Below the pieces are notes generated by a model. That model was not told the DNA's origin. It made no database searches and was given only the letters and a program-made list of their open reading frames with translations. 55,709 nt of DNA from Mycobacterium arosiense ATCC BAA-1401 = DSM 45069 (GTDB lineage Bacteria; Actinomycetota; Actinomycetes; Mycobacteriales; Mycobacteriaceae), in contig NZ_MVHG01000026.1 of the NCBI RefSeq assembly GCF_002086125.1, forward strand, positions 1 to 55,709. Direction: 5' to 3'. Each line of letters opens with the position of its first letter. Position 1 is the first letter of the stretch. This document shows, piece after piece, positions 1 through 8,277 of this stretch. The translations under genes and the position numbers were made by a program.

Positions 1-77
1 GCCCGCCCTTCTCGGCGGAGCCACACGGGTGGGGAATTTCGATAAGCGTCAGAGGGGAATTTCAGCGAGCGCGGTCA
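1..77. mobile_element. Possible terminal end of an IS21-family element (partial)
   Basis: The decamer GGGGAATTTC occurs at 31-40 and again at 54-63, a period of 23 bp, and the stretch runs out in a CA at 76-77. Spaced short repeats of this kind near a TG...CA end are typical of IS21-family termini in actinobacteria. The left part of the element, including any istA or istB gene, would lie outside the window. No transposase is visible here. The family assignment rests on the repeat pattern alone and is tentative. Confidence 0.35.
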
Positions 78-699
78 TTGTTGCACTGCTGGGCAGACGA
101 GCTCGATCTTGACTTGCCTGTGGGCAGCGCCCCGAGCCGAGGCCGGCCGCGGTGGCGGCCGAGGAAGGGCCGGGAGTTGGTGCCCATCAGGAAAGGCAGG
201 ACGGCTCGCAATTTGATGTCGGTGTTCCCAGCCGCCGTTGGCCAACAGGTCGCGGGTCCGAGGGAGGTGATGGCCGCGTAGGAGGCGTTCGGCGGCTGGG
301 CAGTAGCAGGCGCCGGCGACTTGGATCGGGCCCATCGGTCGCCGGTTGCGTTCTCGTGAGTGGGCGGAGGGTTCGGTTAAGGAAACGTTGCTCTTGTACC
401 GGAATATCGGGGTGTGTTGCTTTTCGAGCATGAGCGACGTGTGCTGAAGCGCTGCCGCCGAGACCAGTCTGGATTGCTGCGCTCGACTCGGCGTGTCGCT
501 TGCACCGCAATTTTTGGCGAAGTCGATACGCGAGTGAAGGATCGTGCGTGCACCGACTCGAGCGGTACATATTACGACGGGTGGTGACCGGCGCGCTCTT
601 TCAATCGAGCATGTCTTCAGGCCGCCGCGCTGATCCGTGAGCTTGTGCGGGTTCGCCGCGTCGACCGGTAAAGGGCTAAGCCGGGGATTGCGCTGTTGA
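78..699. other. No recognisable gene; possible degenerate remnant
   Basis: Only short overlapping open frames of low complexity, rich in Arg, Pro and Gly, occur on both strands. None resembles a family I know and none has a convincing ribosome binding site. The stretch lies between an IS-like end and a probably truncated AAA+ gene, so it may be decayed accessory DNA. I see no RNA gene or clear terminator in it. Confidence 0.4.
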
Positions 700-1608
700 T
701 TACAGGTAGGTGCCTTGGGGTAGTTCGGGTTTGAAGCGGCCGGACTGGATGGTGGCTAGGAGTGCCGTCTCGGTGACTAGCACGGTACGGCGAACGGTTT
801 CGCGGATGTCAGCGCCATTGGTTTCGGCATTGAAGTGGGAGGCAACTTGGCTGGCATCAACGGATTCGGCTCCGGGAATGCCCCGCAGGTAAGTGGTCAG
901 GATATGCGCGGCGGCCTCGCGTGTGGGATAGCCGATCTCGATGATCGAGTCGAATCGTGCGGTCCGGATCGCCGCCGCGTCCAAAGCCGCAACGTCGTTG
1001 GTGGAAGCCAGCGTCAAGATCGGCGCTGAGGGGTCTGTATCCATGACAGCCAAGAACTCCGAAATCGGACGAACCTCGCCGTGGTGGCGGCGGTTACCGA
1101 CGATGAGGTCGATGTCCTCAAGCACGATCACGGTCGGTCCTAGTGCACGTGCTTCTTTGTACACTGCGGACAGCACTGATTTGCCGGCGCGGGCATCGAC
1201 ATCGATCACGGTGAACGGCCCGACGAGTTCAGCGGCGATGGTTTGCGAGATTGCGGTCTTGCCGACCCCGGGCGGACCGGCGAGCAAGATTCCGCGCCGT
1301 ATCCCTAGGCCCAACTGGGACATCAACTGTCGATGGGTGGTCAGCGCGGCAATGTTGAGGTCGATCTCGTCCCATACCGTCTTGGGCACAATCACATTCG
1401 TGCGAGTAAGGGCCGGGATCTCCGTGACCTCGAGGACTAGGCCGTTGTTCTCGGATGCGGTCAACGCTCGACCACGGTAGAGGTTTTTGGCGCCATCGGC
1501 GTCGGTCATGATCGCCTCGATCACGGCAACGGCATGACCGCGATCAGCAGGGGTGGTGTAGACCTGAAACCGCGGCGTCTCCGAATACAGCGTCCCTGGA
1601 CCAAACAA
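700..1608 (-). CDS. AAA+ family ATPase, probably truncated at the N-terminus
   Basis: The 302-residue protein carries one AAA+ domain. Walker A is GPPGVGKT at residues 111-118, Walker B is VIVLEDID at about 160-167, and a sensor-1-like ASTND follows. Residues 1-100 resemble only the end of the N-terminal region usual in actinobacterial ATPases of this type, which are generally longer. The only available start is TTG at 1608, because an in-frame stop lies 15 nt upstream at 1621-1623, and there is no good ribosome binding site. It lies 74 nt downstream of the AbiJ-like gene on the same strand and may be cotranscribed with it. The motifs suggest ATP hydrolysis and protein remodelling; the substrate is unknown. 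It may be a 5'-truncated pseudogene. Confidence 0.65.
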   Translation of the reverse strand: MFGPGTLYSETPRFQVYTTPADRGHAVAVIEAIMTDADGAKNLYRGRALTASENNGLVLEVTEIPALTRTNVIVPKTVWDEIDLNIAALTTHRQLMSQLGLGIRRGILLAGPPGVGKTAISQTIAAELVGPFTVIDVDARAGKSVLSAVYKEARALGPTVIVLEDIDLIVGNRRHHGEVRPISEFLAVMDTDPSAPILTLASTNDVAALDAAAIRTARFDSIIEIGYPTREAAAHILTTYLRGIPGAESVDASQVASHFNAETNGADIRETVRRTVLVTETALLATIQSGRFKPELPQGTYL

Positions 1609-1682
1609 CGCTCCGGCAGATCACGCGGAGATTGGGCACCGCCTGTTAATCAGCGCCCACTGTGCTGCACGCGTTGGGACGC

Positions 1683-2621
1683 TTAGTCCAGAGGTTTGAG
1701 ACGCCCAGCGACCACCCGGGCGTGCCATGTATCCAAAACAAACTCTGCGACAGTGACCGTTGCATTCAGCGCCAATCGCGCGTGACTCGCAAGTGCCACG
1801 CTCCGGGAGGATTGCCCGTGGCCGATGCCTAGCTCGTTGCGCAGCTCGGCCAGCGACTGGATTGTGGTGACAAGCGTGCGCAAGATCTGCTGCGCGGATT
1901 CGCTTCCTTTCGCACTCTCGGGAACCGAATCTGCTTTCAGCTCAAGAAGATCGGCGACGTGTCGATAAAGCTGAGGTATGTCCTCCCGCTGCCCGTATGC
2001 CACGCCTGAGCGGTCGAGAATGATCCTGAACAAACTCTCGACCAGGTTCTTCGACGACGAAATTGCCGCGGCCGGATCGGAAGCCAGGCTGTCACGAATG
2101 CGTACAAGATGCTCTTCCAGCACCACTGGGTCGGTCAGAAGTTCACGTTCGCGGAGCCGAAGTTCCGGAGTCGCGCCATGAAAGGAGTCCCGACGACGCC
2201 ATCCGTAGACAGCATGGCCACTGATCCAATCAGCCGGGTAGAGCTCGTAGCCGTCTCGCGCCAGTGCTTCGTTGAACGACTTAAGGAGTCCGGCAACTTG
2301 CTCTTCATCAGGTCTCACGACGGGGTGCAGCGTCTCTGCGAGGAATCGCAGGACGAGCTCGTCGTCGCCGTGTTGCAACCCAAACCGGCTGTCGGTGAAT
2401 GTCCAGTCGTCTGGCCAGTCTTCAGGGTTGTTGACGCGATGCTGCCAGATATCACCCGCGGCGGACTTGTACCTCGAATCAGTGCTCGGCATAGAATCCA
2501 AGTCGTAGATGCGCGCCAAGAAGTCGGGCTCTTCCAACCTTCCCTCCCACAGCACCTTCGACAGGTTGATGGTGTCGAAGATCCTGCGGCGCGTCACTTG
2601 GGTGATGAGCTTCGTCGCCAT
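1683..2621 (-). CDS. AbiJ-type abortive infection protein (Abi_C domain)
   Basis: This 312-residue protein starts at an ATG (2621). The N-terminal half (about 3-150) has the layout I associate with AbiJ N-terminal domains: TRRRIFD, WEGRLEEPDFLARIYDL, then a DIWQH segment. The C-terminal part (about 185-300) matches the Abi_C pattern: SKNLVESLFRIIL, an ELRNELGIGHG motif, and ARLALNATVTVAEFVLDT. Proteins with this C-terminal domain are phage-defence effectors that block growth of infected cells; the conserved RN...H residues recall HEPN-type nucleases, which is inference. It lies just beyond the 3' end of tRNA-Leu, a common place for integrated defence cargo, with a terminator between them. An AAA+ ATPase gene follows on the same strand. 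The family call is fairly firm; the trigger and target are unknown. Confidence 0.75.
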   Translation of the reverse strand: MATKLITQVTRRRIFDTINLSKVLWEGRLEEPDFLARIYDLDSMPSTDSRYKSAAGDIWQHRVNNPEDWPDDWTFTDSRFGLQHGDDELVLRFLAETLHPVVRPDEEQVAGLLKSFNEALARDGYELYPADWISGHAVYGWRRRDSFHGATPELRLRERELLTDPVVLEEHLVRIRDSLASDPAAAISSSKNLVESLFRIILDRSGVAYGQREDIPQLYRHVADLLELKADSVPESAKGSESAQQILRTLVTTIQSLAELRNELGIGHGQSSRSVALASHARLALNATVTVAEFVLDTWHARVVAGRLKPLD

Positions 2622-2754
2622 GCCCCTACAGTTCTTTTGTGGTCGGGGCCCGACCCCCGTGGATCAGGTGCGCTTCAAAGATTATGGGATCTGCGAGACC
2701 GTGTCCCCGATCGCGATGAAAGTCGCGTTTTCGGCCAATCTCCTCACCAAACAC

Positions 2755-2788
2755 AAAGGTCACGAACCCTTTCGAGTTCGTGACCTTT
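2755..2788 (-). terminator. Intrinsic terminator downstream of tRNA-Leu
   Basis: AAAGGTCACGAAC (2755-2767) and GTTCGTGACCTTT (2776-2788) form a perfect 13-bp stem with an 8-nt loop. On the minus strand the stem is followed by a T-rich tail (TTTGTGTTTGG). It lies 30 nt beyond the tRNA-Leu 3' end and would stop its transcript before the AbiJ-like gene. Confidence 0.8.
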
Positions 2789-2817
2789 CGCGTCGCGGTT
2801 CGTCGAACCGCTCAGTG

Positions 2818-2900
2818 TGGGCGAAGGGGGACTTGAACCCCCACGTCCCGAAGGACACTGGCACCTGAAGCCAGCGCGTCTGCCATTCCGCCACTCGCCC
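2818..2900 (-). tRNA. leuT: tRNA-Leu(CAG)
   Basis: The minus strand folds as an 83-nt class II tRNA. The acceptor stem pairs GGGCGAG with TTCGCCC, the anticodon stem CTGGC/GCCAG encloses loop TTCAGGT with anticodon CAG, there is a long variable arm, and the T-loop reads GTTCAAG. The 3' CCA is not encoded (CAC follows the discriminator A). A tRNA-Leu beside fhaA matches leuT of M. tuberculosis. Its 3' flank carries the accessory genes at 700-2621. Confidence 0.95.
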
Positions 2901-3151
2901 GGAAAACAACCGATGGACCATATCACTCTAATGGCCCGTTCCCCGAACCGCCGCGGTGGGGCGGCACAACGCCCCGCACCAGCGCCCGTCGGTCGCCACG
3001 GCCCTGAACTGGGCCGATGCATTTCTCACGATTTCGAAAGTGCCCCGGCGACATGAAGTCCCGATACCATGCGAGAGTGATCCAGCACCGAGGTGATTCG
3101 TTTGCCGTCCACCGGCAATACCTCATGGCAAGTGCACGCGAACGGTAGAAC

Positions 3152-4774
3152 ATGAGTAGCCAACGGGGGCTGGTCGCGCGGATCGAACGCAAACTCGAGG
3201 CGGCGGTAGACGACGCCTTCGCCCGGGTATTCGGTGGATCGATCACCCCGCAAGAGATTGAAGCCCTGTTATGCCGGGAGGCGCGTGATGGGGTGCAGAA
3301 GCTGCACGGAAATCGCCTTTTGGCCCCCAACGAATACATCATTACCCTCGGTGTGCACGACTTCGAGAAGGTGAGCGCCGATCCAACTCTCACGTCGAGC
3401 GCTTTCGCGAGGCACGTGGCTGACTACATCCACGAACAGGGGTGGCAAACGTATGGTGAAGTGGTCGTCCGGTTCGAGCAGTCGACGAACCTGCACACCG
3501 GCCAGTACCGCGCCCGTGGTGCTGTCAACCCTGATGTCGCGCCCCGCCCGACGGTCGACGACTCCGTCCGGCCACAATCGAATAATGCGTTCGGCGAAGA
3601 ACGAGGAGTAGCAGCGATGACTGACAATTCTGGCTACCGCGGGGCTCAGGGGCCGGGGCGGCCCGGCGACGAGTACTACGACGACCGCTACGGGCGTCCC
3701 CAAGACGACGCGCGCGGTGGTCCGGACCAGCAGGCCGCACCCGACCAGCGGGGTGGATATCCGCCCGAGCAGGGGGGCTATCCACCTCAGCAGGGCTACC
3801 CGCCGCCCCGGCATCCCGAGCAGGGCGGCTACCCGGAGCAGGGGCACGGCGGCTACCCGCCTCAGCAGGGCTACCCAGACCAGCGCGGCTACCCCGAGCA
3901 GGGACAGGGCGGCTACCCGCCTCAGCAGGGTTACCCAGACCAGCGCGGCTACCCCGAGCAGGGACAGGGCGGTTACCCGCAGTCCTACGAGCAGCGTCCG
4001 CCCGTCCCCGGCGGCGGTTACGGCGGCCAGGGCTACGACCAGGGATACCGCCAGGGCGGCGGCTACGGCCCGCCCGGCGGTCAGCAGGGCTACGGCGGAT
4101 ACGGCGATTACGGACGCGGTCCGGCCCGCCAGGACGAGGGCGGCTACGCCCCGCCAGAACAACGCCCGGCCTACCCGGAGCAGGGCGGGGGATACGACCA
4201 GGGCTACCAGCAGGGCGGGGGATACGGCCGCCAGGACTACGGTTCCAGCGAGTACACGCAGTACTCCGAGCCCGTGCCGGGCGGCACCTACGGCGGTCCG
4301 GGGGGTGGCTACCCCGAGGCGGCCAGCCCCGAGTATGAGTACGGCCAGCCGGCGGAGTACGGTCAGCCGGCGGAGTACGGGCAGCCGGCGGAGTACGGCC
4401 AGGCCGCCGACTACGGCCAGCCCGCCGACTATGGCCAACCGGCGGGTGGCTACGGCGGCTACGGCCAGGGCGGCTACGGCGCCGGCGGAACCACGGTTAC
4501 CCTGCAGCTCGACGACGGCAGCGGTCGCACCTACCAGCTCCGCGAGGGCTCCAACATCGTGGGCCGCGGGCAGGACGCTCAGTTCCGGTTGCCCGACACC
4601 GGCGTGTCACGGCGGCACCTCGAGATCCGCTGGGACGGACACGTCGCGCTGCTATCCGATCTGAACTCGACCAACGGCACCACGGTGAACAATGCACCGA
4701 TCCAGGAGTGGCAGCTGGCCGATGGCGACGTGATCCGCTTGGGCCATTCGGAGATCATCGTCCGGATCCACTAG
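3152..4774 (+). CDS. fhaA: FhaA, FHA-domain protein of cell-wall synthesis
   Basis: The 540-residue protein has three parts. A conserved N-terminal DUF3662 domain covers about 1-125. A long low-complexity linker rich in Gly, Tyr, Pro and Gln covers about 150-445. A C-terminal FHA domain covers about 450-540, with GSNIVGRGQDAQFRL, GVSRRHLEI and SDLNSTNGT. In M. tuberculosis FhaA binds phosphothreonine on kinase substrates, including the pseudokinase domain of MviN, and so helps control peptidoglycan precursor export at poles and septum. It is the first gene of the shape and kinase cluster, 124 nt before fhaB. The linker is slightly longer than I remember for the M. tuberculosis protein (527 aa), partly because of the tandem repeats listed separately. 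Confidence 0.97.
   Translation: MSSQRGLVARIERKLEAAVDDAFARVFGGSITPQEIEALLCREARDGVQKLHGNRLLAPNEYIITLGVHDFEKVSADPTLTSSAFARHVADYIHEQGWQTYGEVVVRFEQSTNLHTGQYRARGAVNPDVAPRPTVDDSVRPQSNNAFGEERGVAAMTDNSGYRGAQGPGRPGDEYYDDRYGRPQDDARGGPDQQAAPDQRGGYPPEQGGYPPQQGYPPPRHPEQGGYPEQGHGGYPPQQGYPDQRGYPEQGQGGYPPQQGYPDQRGYPEQGQGGYPQSYEQRPPVPGGGYGGQGYDQGYRQGGGYGPPGGQQGYGGYGDYGRGPARQDEGGYAPPEQRPAYPEQGGGYDQGYQQGGGYGRQDYGSSEYTQYSEPVPGGTYGGPGGGYPEAASPEYEYGQPAEYGQPAEYGQPAEYGQAADYGQPADYGQPAGGYGGYGQGGYGAGGTTVTLQLDDGSGRTYQLREGSNIVGRGQDAQFRLPDTGVSRRHLEIRWDGHVALLSDLNSTNGTTVNNAPIQEWQLADGDVIRLGHSEIIVRIH
3851..3970 (+). repeat. Two 60-bp tandem units in the fhaA linker
   Basis: Units 3851-3910 and 3911-3970 are identical except for C to T at 3931, which is silent in Gly-Tyr. 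Each encodes 20 residues rich in GYP, PQQ and EQG. The near identity indicates recent duplication or conversion, so this is a likely length polymorphism between strains. Confidence 0.9.
4340..4447 (+). repeat. Six 18-bp tandem units (YGQPAE-like) in fhaA
   Basis: Six in-frame units encode variants of YGQPAE at residues about 397-432. The first three are nearly identical and the last three have diverged (YGQAAD, YGQPAD, YGQPAG). They precede the FHA domain. Confidence 0.85.
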
Positions 4775-4898
4775 GCCACTGGGCCTGACGCTGCCATGCT
4801 TCGCCCCGTGTCGACCGCCGTCCAAGTATCGTGACGTAGCCGATGTGCTCGGAGTCACGGGCGCCAGGGATGCGACGCTAGGACGGAAAGGACGCCAG

Positions 4899-5366
4899 AT
4901 GCAGGGACTGGTACTGCAGCTGACGCGCGCCGGATTTTTAATGCTGCTGTGGGTATTCATCTGGTCCGTGCTGCGAATCCTTCGGACAGACATCTACGCG
5001 CCCACCGGTGCTGTCATGGTGCGCCGGGGATTGGCTCTGCGCAGTACGCTATTGCCGAGCCGCCAGCGCCGGCATGCGGCCCGCTATCTGGTGGTCACCG
5101 AAGGGGCGCTGGCGGGCGGACGCATCACCCTCAGCGGACAGCCGGTCTTGATCGGACGGGCTGACGACTCCACGCTGGTGCTCACCGACGACTACGCCTC
5201 GACGCGGCACGCCCGGCTGACTCAGCGCGGCTCGGAGTGGTACGTCGAGGATCTAGGATCGACCAACGGTACTTACCTTGACAGGGCGAAGGTGACGACT
5301 GCGGTACGAGTTCCAATCGGGACGCCGATTCGGATCGGCAAGACGGCGATCGAGTTGCGCCCGTGA
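4899..5366 (+). CDS. fhaB: FhaB (FipA), membrane-anchored FHA protein
   Basis: The protein has 155 residues, matching the M. tuberculosis length. A membrane segment near the N-terminus (about 9-28) is followed by a C-terminal FHA domain (about 65-150) with VLIGRADDS, ASTRHARL and LGSTNGTYLD. I chose ATG 4899 because it follows AGGA-type ribosome binding sequence (GGACGGAAAGGACG) and gives the conserved start MQGLVLQL; the frame is open further upstream. The homologue links FtsZ and FtsQ after phosphorylation by PknA, supporting division under stress. The stop overlaps the pstP start by 4 bp, so the two are probably translated together. Confidence 0.95.
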   Translation: MQGLVLQLTRAGFLMLLWVFIWSVLRILRTDIYAPTGAVMVRRGLALRSTLLPSRQRRHAARYLVVTEGALAGGRITLSGQPVLIGRADDSTLVLTDDYASTRHARLTQRGSEWYVEDLGSTNGTYLDRAKVTTAVRVPIGTPIRIGKTAIELRP

Positions 5367-6871
5367 CGCTGGTCCTGCGATATGCCGCGCGGAGTGATCG
5401 CGGCCTGGTACGCGCCAACAACGAAGACTCGGTCTATGCCGGCGCGCGACTGCTCGCGCTGGCCGACGGCATGGGTGGTCACGCCGCCGGGGAGGTGGCC
5501 TCCCAACTGGTGATCGCCGCGCTGGCCCACCTCGACGACGACGAGCCGGGCGGCGATCTGCTGGCCAAGCTCGACAACGCGGTCCGTTCCGGCAATGCGG
5601 CCATCGCCGCGCAGGTCGAAGCCGAACCCGAGCTGGAGGGGATGGGCACCACCCTCACCGCGATCCTGTTCGCCGGCGATCGCATCGGGTTGGTGCACAT
5701 CGGTGACTCGCGCGGCTACCTGCTGCGCGACGGCGAGCTCACCCAGATCACCAAGGACGACACGTTCGTCCAGACGTTGGTCGACGAAGGCCGGATCACC
5801 CGGGAAGAGGCCCACAGCCACCCGCAGCGGTCGTTGATCATGCGGGCGCTGACCGGTCACGAGGTTGAGCCGACGTTGACCATGCGCGAGGCTCGCGCCG
5901 GCGACCGCTATCTGCTGTGCTCCGACGGGTTATCGGATCCGGTGAGCGACGAGACCATCCTCGAGGCGTTGCAGATCCCCGACGTCGCCGAGGCGGCCTA
6001 CCGCCTCATCGAGTTGGCGCTGCGCGGTGGAGGGCCCGACAACGTGACCGTCGTGGTCGCCGACGTGGTCGACTACGACTACGGTCAGACCCAGCCGATC
6101 CTCGCCGGCGCGGTGTCGGGCGACGAGGATCAGATGACCCTGCCCAACACCTCCGCCGGACGCGCCTCGGCGATCCGGCCGCGCGATGAGTCCGCTAAAC
6201 GCGTTGCGCCGCAACCAGAAACACCGAGTCGGCCGCGCTGGTCACGGCGGAGGACGTTCCTGGCGGTCGCGCTGGCGGCGCTGTTGATGTTCGCCGGCCT
6301 AACGGTCGGATGGTGGGTCATCCAGCGCAACTACTACGTCGCGGAATACAGCGGCAAAATCGCCATCGTCCGCGGAATTCAGGGAACCCTGTTGGGCGTC
6401 CCGTTGCAGCATCCCTACCTGGTGGGCTGCGTCAACCCGCGCAACGAGCTCTCGCTGGTCAGCTACGGGCAGTCCGGTGGACACGCCAATTGCCAGCTGA
6501 TGACGCTGCAAGACCTGCGCCGCCCAGGACAGGTCCAGGTTCAAACCGGACTACCCGGCGGCAGCCTGGACCAGGCCGAATCGCAACTTCGGCATCTGCT
6601 GGCCGAATACCTGCTGCCGATCTGTCCGCCCCCGCGCGCCACCTCGCCACCCGGATCGCCGATCCCCCGCGGCGGAACACCAGAATCCGGCACCACGGCA
6701 TCACCAGCACCACCGACCTCCAGCTCTTCGAGCGCCAGCCCCCCACCGAGCACGAGCGCCAACGGCCCCGCGAACTCTGCGCCGGCAGGTCCGACGACCA
6801 CGTCGCAGACAGTCACCGCGCTTCCCGGGCCACCACTCCAACCGGGCATCGATTGCCGGACGGTGGCATGA
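5363..6871 (+). CDS. pstP: PstP, PP2C-family Ser/Thr protein phosphatase
   Basis: The 502-residue protein starts at GTG 5363 inside the fhaB stop. The cytoplasmic PP2C domain (about 1-240) has the metal-binding motifs NNEDS, ADGMGGHAAGE, GDSRGY, SDGLSD and GGPDNVT. A single membrane helix follows at about 298-322, then an extracellular domain and a Ser/Pro/Thr-rich tail. PstP is the only known phosphatase reversing PknA and PknB signalling in mycobacteria, acting on both kinases, on CwlM and on penicillin-binding proteins. The stop overlaps the rodA ATG by 4 bp. Confidence 0.97.
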   Translation: MTLVLRYAARSDRGLVRANNEDSVYAGARLLALADGMGGHAAGEVASQLVIAALAHLDDDEPGGDLLAKLDNAVRSGNAAIAAQVEAEPELEGMGTTLTAILFAGDRIGLVHIGDSRGYLLRDGELTQITKDDTFVQTLVDEGRITREEAHSHPQRSLIMRALTGHEVEPTLTMREARAGDRYLLCSDGLSDPVSDETILEALQIPDVAEAAYRLIELALRGGGPDNVTVVVADVVDYDYGQTQPILAGAVSGDEDQMTLPNTSAGRASAIRPRDESAKRVAPQPETPSRPRWSRRRTFLAVALAALLMFAGLTVGWWVIQRNYYVAEYSGKIAIVRGIQGTLLGVPLQHPYLVGCVNPRNELSLVSYGQSGGHANCQLMTLQDLRRPGQVQVQTGLPGGSLDQAESQLRHLLAEYLLPICPPPRATSPPGSPIPRGGTPESGTTASPAPPTSSSSSASPPPSTSANGPANSAPAGPTTTSQTVTALPGPPLQPGIDCRTVA

Positions 6872-8277
6872 CGACACAGCTTCAGCCGCCGGTCGCGGTC
6901 ACGCCCCCGTTGCCCACCCGTCGCAATGCCGAGTTGTTGCTCCTGGGCTTCGCCGCACTGATCACCGTCGCCGCGCTGCTGATAGTCGAAGCCAACCAAG
7001 CGCGCGACCTGCATTGGACCGCGATCAGCTACGCACTGGTGTTCCTTATCGTTTTCGGGTCGGCACACTTGGCCGTCAGGCGCTTCGCGCCCTACACCGA
7101 TCCGCTGCTGTTGCCAATTGTGGCGCTACTCAACGGTCTTGGTTTGGTGATGATTCACCGGCTCGATCTTGTCACCAACCAGCTCAGCGGCCGCCACCAC
7201 CCCAGCGCGACCCAGCAGATGCTGTGGACCCTGATCGGCGTGGTGACCTTCTCCCTTGTTGTCACGTTCTTGAAAGACCATCGGCAGCTGGCGCGCTACG
7301 GCTACATATGCGGACTGGTCGGTCTGATTCTGCTGGTCATTCCCGCCCTGCTGCCGGCATCGCTGTCCGAACAGAACGGCGCCAAGATCTGGATTCGCTT
7401 GCCGGGCTTCTCAATTCAGCCCGCCGAATTCTCCAAGATTCTGCTGCTGATCTTTTTCTCCGCGGTGCTGATCGCCAAGCGCGGCCTCTTCACCAGCGTC
7501 GGTAAGCATTTCATGGGTTTGACGTTGCCCCGCCCCCGCGACCTCGCACCCCTGCTGGCGGCGTGGGTGATCTCCGTTGGCGTGATGGCCTTCGAAAAAG
7601 ACCTCGGCACTTCGCTACTGCTGTACACGTCGTTTCTGGTGGTGGTCTACCTTGCCACTCAACGCTTCAGTTGGGTGGGCATCGGCCTGGTGTTGTTCGT
7701 CGCGGGAAGCGTTGTCGCGTACTACATTTTCGCCCACGTTCGGGTGCGGGTGCAGATGTGGTGGGACCCGTTCTCCGACCCCGACGGCAGCGGCTACCAG
7801 ATCGTCCAGTCGCTCTTCAGCTTCGCCACCGGCGGCATCTTCGGCACGGGTCTCGGCAACGGCCAGCCGGACACCGTGCCCGCCGCCTCGACCGACTTCA
7901 TCATCGCCGCGTTCGGCGAGGAGCTCGGGCTGGTGGGCTTGGCCAGCATTTTGATGCTCTACACCATCGTCATCGTGCGGGGCCTGCGCACTGCCATCGC
8001 CACCCGCGACAGCTTCGGCAAGCTGCTGGCCGCGGGTCTGGCATCGACGCTGGCCCTTCAGCTGTTCATCGTCGTCGGCGGGGTAACCCAGCTCATTCCC
8101 CTGACCGGGTTGACCACCCCGTGGATGTCCTACGGCGGCTCGTCCTTGCTGGCGAACTATGTGCTGCTGGCCATCCTGGCGCGCATCTCGCACAGCGCCC
8201 GTCGTCCGCTGCGCACCCGGGCACGCAACCAGCCGCCGATTGCGGCGGCCGGCACCGAGGTGATCGAGAAAGTATGA
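6868..8277 (+). CDS. rodA: RodA, SEDS peptidoglycan glycosyltransferase
   Basis: The protein has 469 residues with about twelve hydrophobic helices and the SEDS-family signatures LPGFSIQPAEFSK, FEKDLGTSLL, GNGQPDTVPAASTDFI and PLTGLTTPWMSYGGSS. SEDS proteins polymerise lipid II into glycan strands together with a partner transpeptidase. The partner is presumably PbpA, encoded next with a 4-bp overlap (ATGA at 8274-8277). ATG 6868 is chosen because it overlaps the pstP stop and gives the length usual for the family. Confidence 0.96.
   Translation: MTTQLQPPVAVTPPLPTRRNAELLLLGFAALITVAALLIVEANQARDLHWTAISYALVFLIVFGSAHLAVRRFAPYTDPLLLPIVALLNGLGLVMIHRLDLVTNQLSGRHHPSATQQMLWTLIGVVTFSLVVTFLKDHRQLARYGYICGLVGLILLVIPALLPASLSEQNGAKIWIRLPGFSIQPAEFSKILLLIFFSAVLIAKRGLFTSVGKHFMGLTLPRPRDLAPLLAAWVISVGVMAFEKDLGTSLLLYTSFLVVVYLATQRFSWVGIGLVLFVAGSVVAYYIFAHVRVRVQMWWDPFSDPDGSGYQIVQSLFSFATGGIFGTGLGNGQPDTVPAASTDFIIAAFGEELGLVGLASILMLYTIVIVRGLRTAIATRDSFGKLLAAGLASTLALQLFIVVGGVTQLIPLTGLTTPWMSYGGSSLLANYVLLAILARISHSARRPLRTRARNQPPIAAAGTEVIEKV

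Noticed and set aside
1..2900. Duplicate of the tRNA-Leu 3' end marking an att site
   Set aside because: By eye I found no second copy of the tRNA 3' sequence in the left part, and there is no integrase gene, so integration at the tRNA is only suggested.
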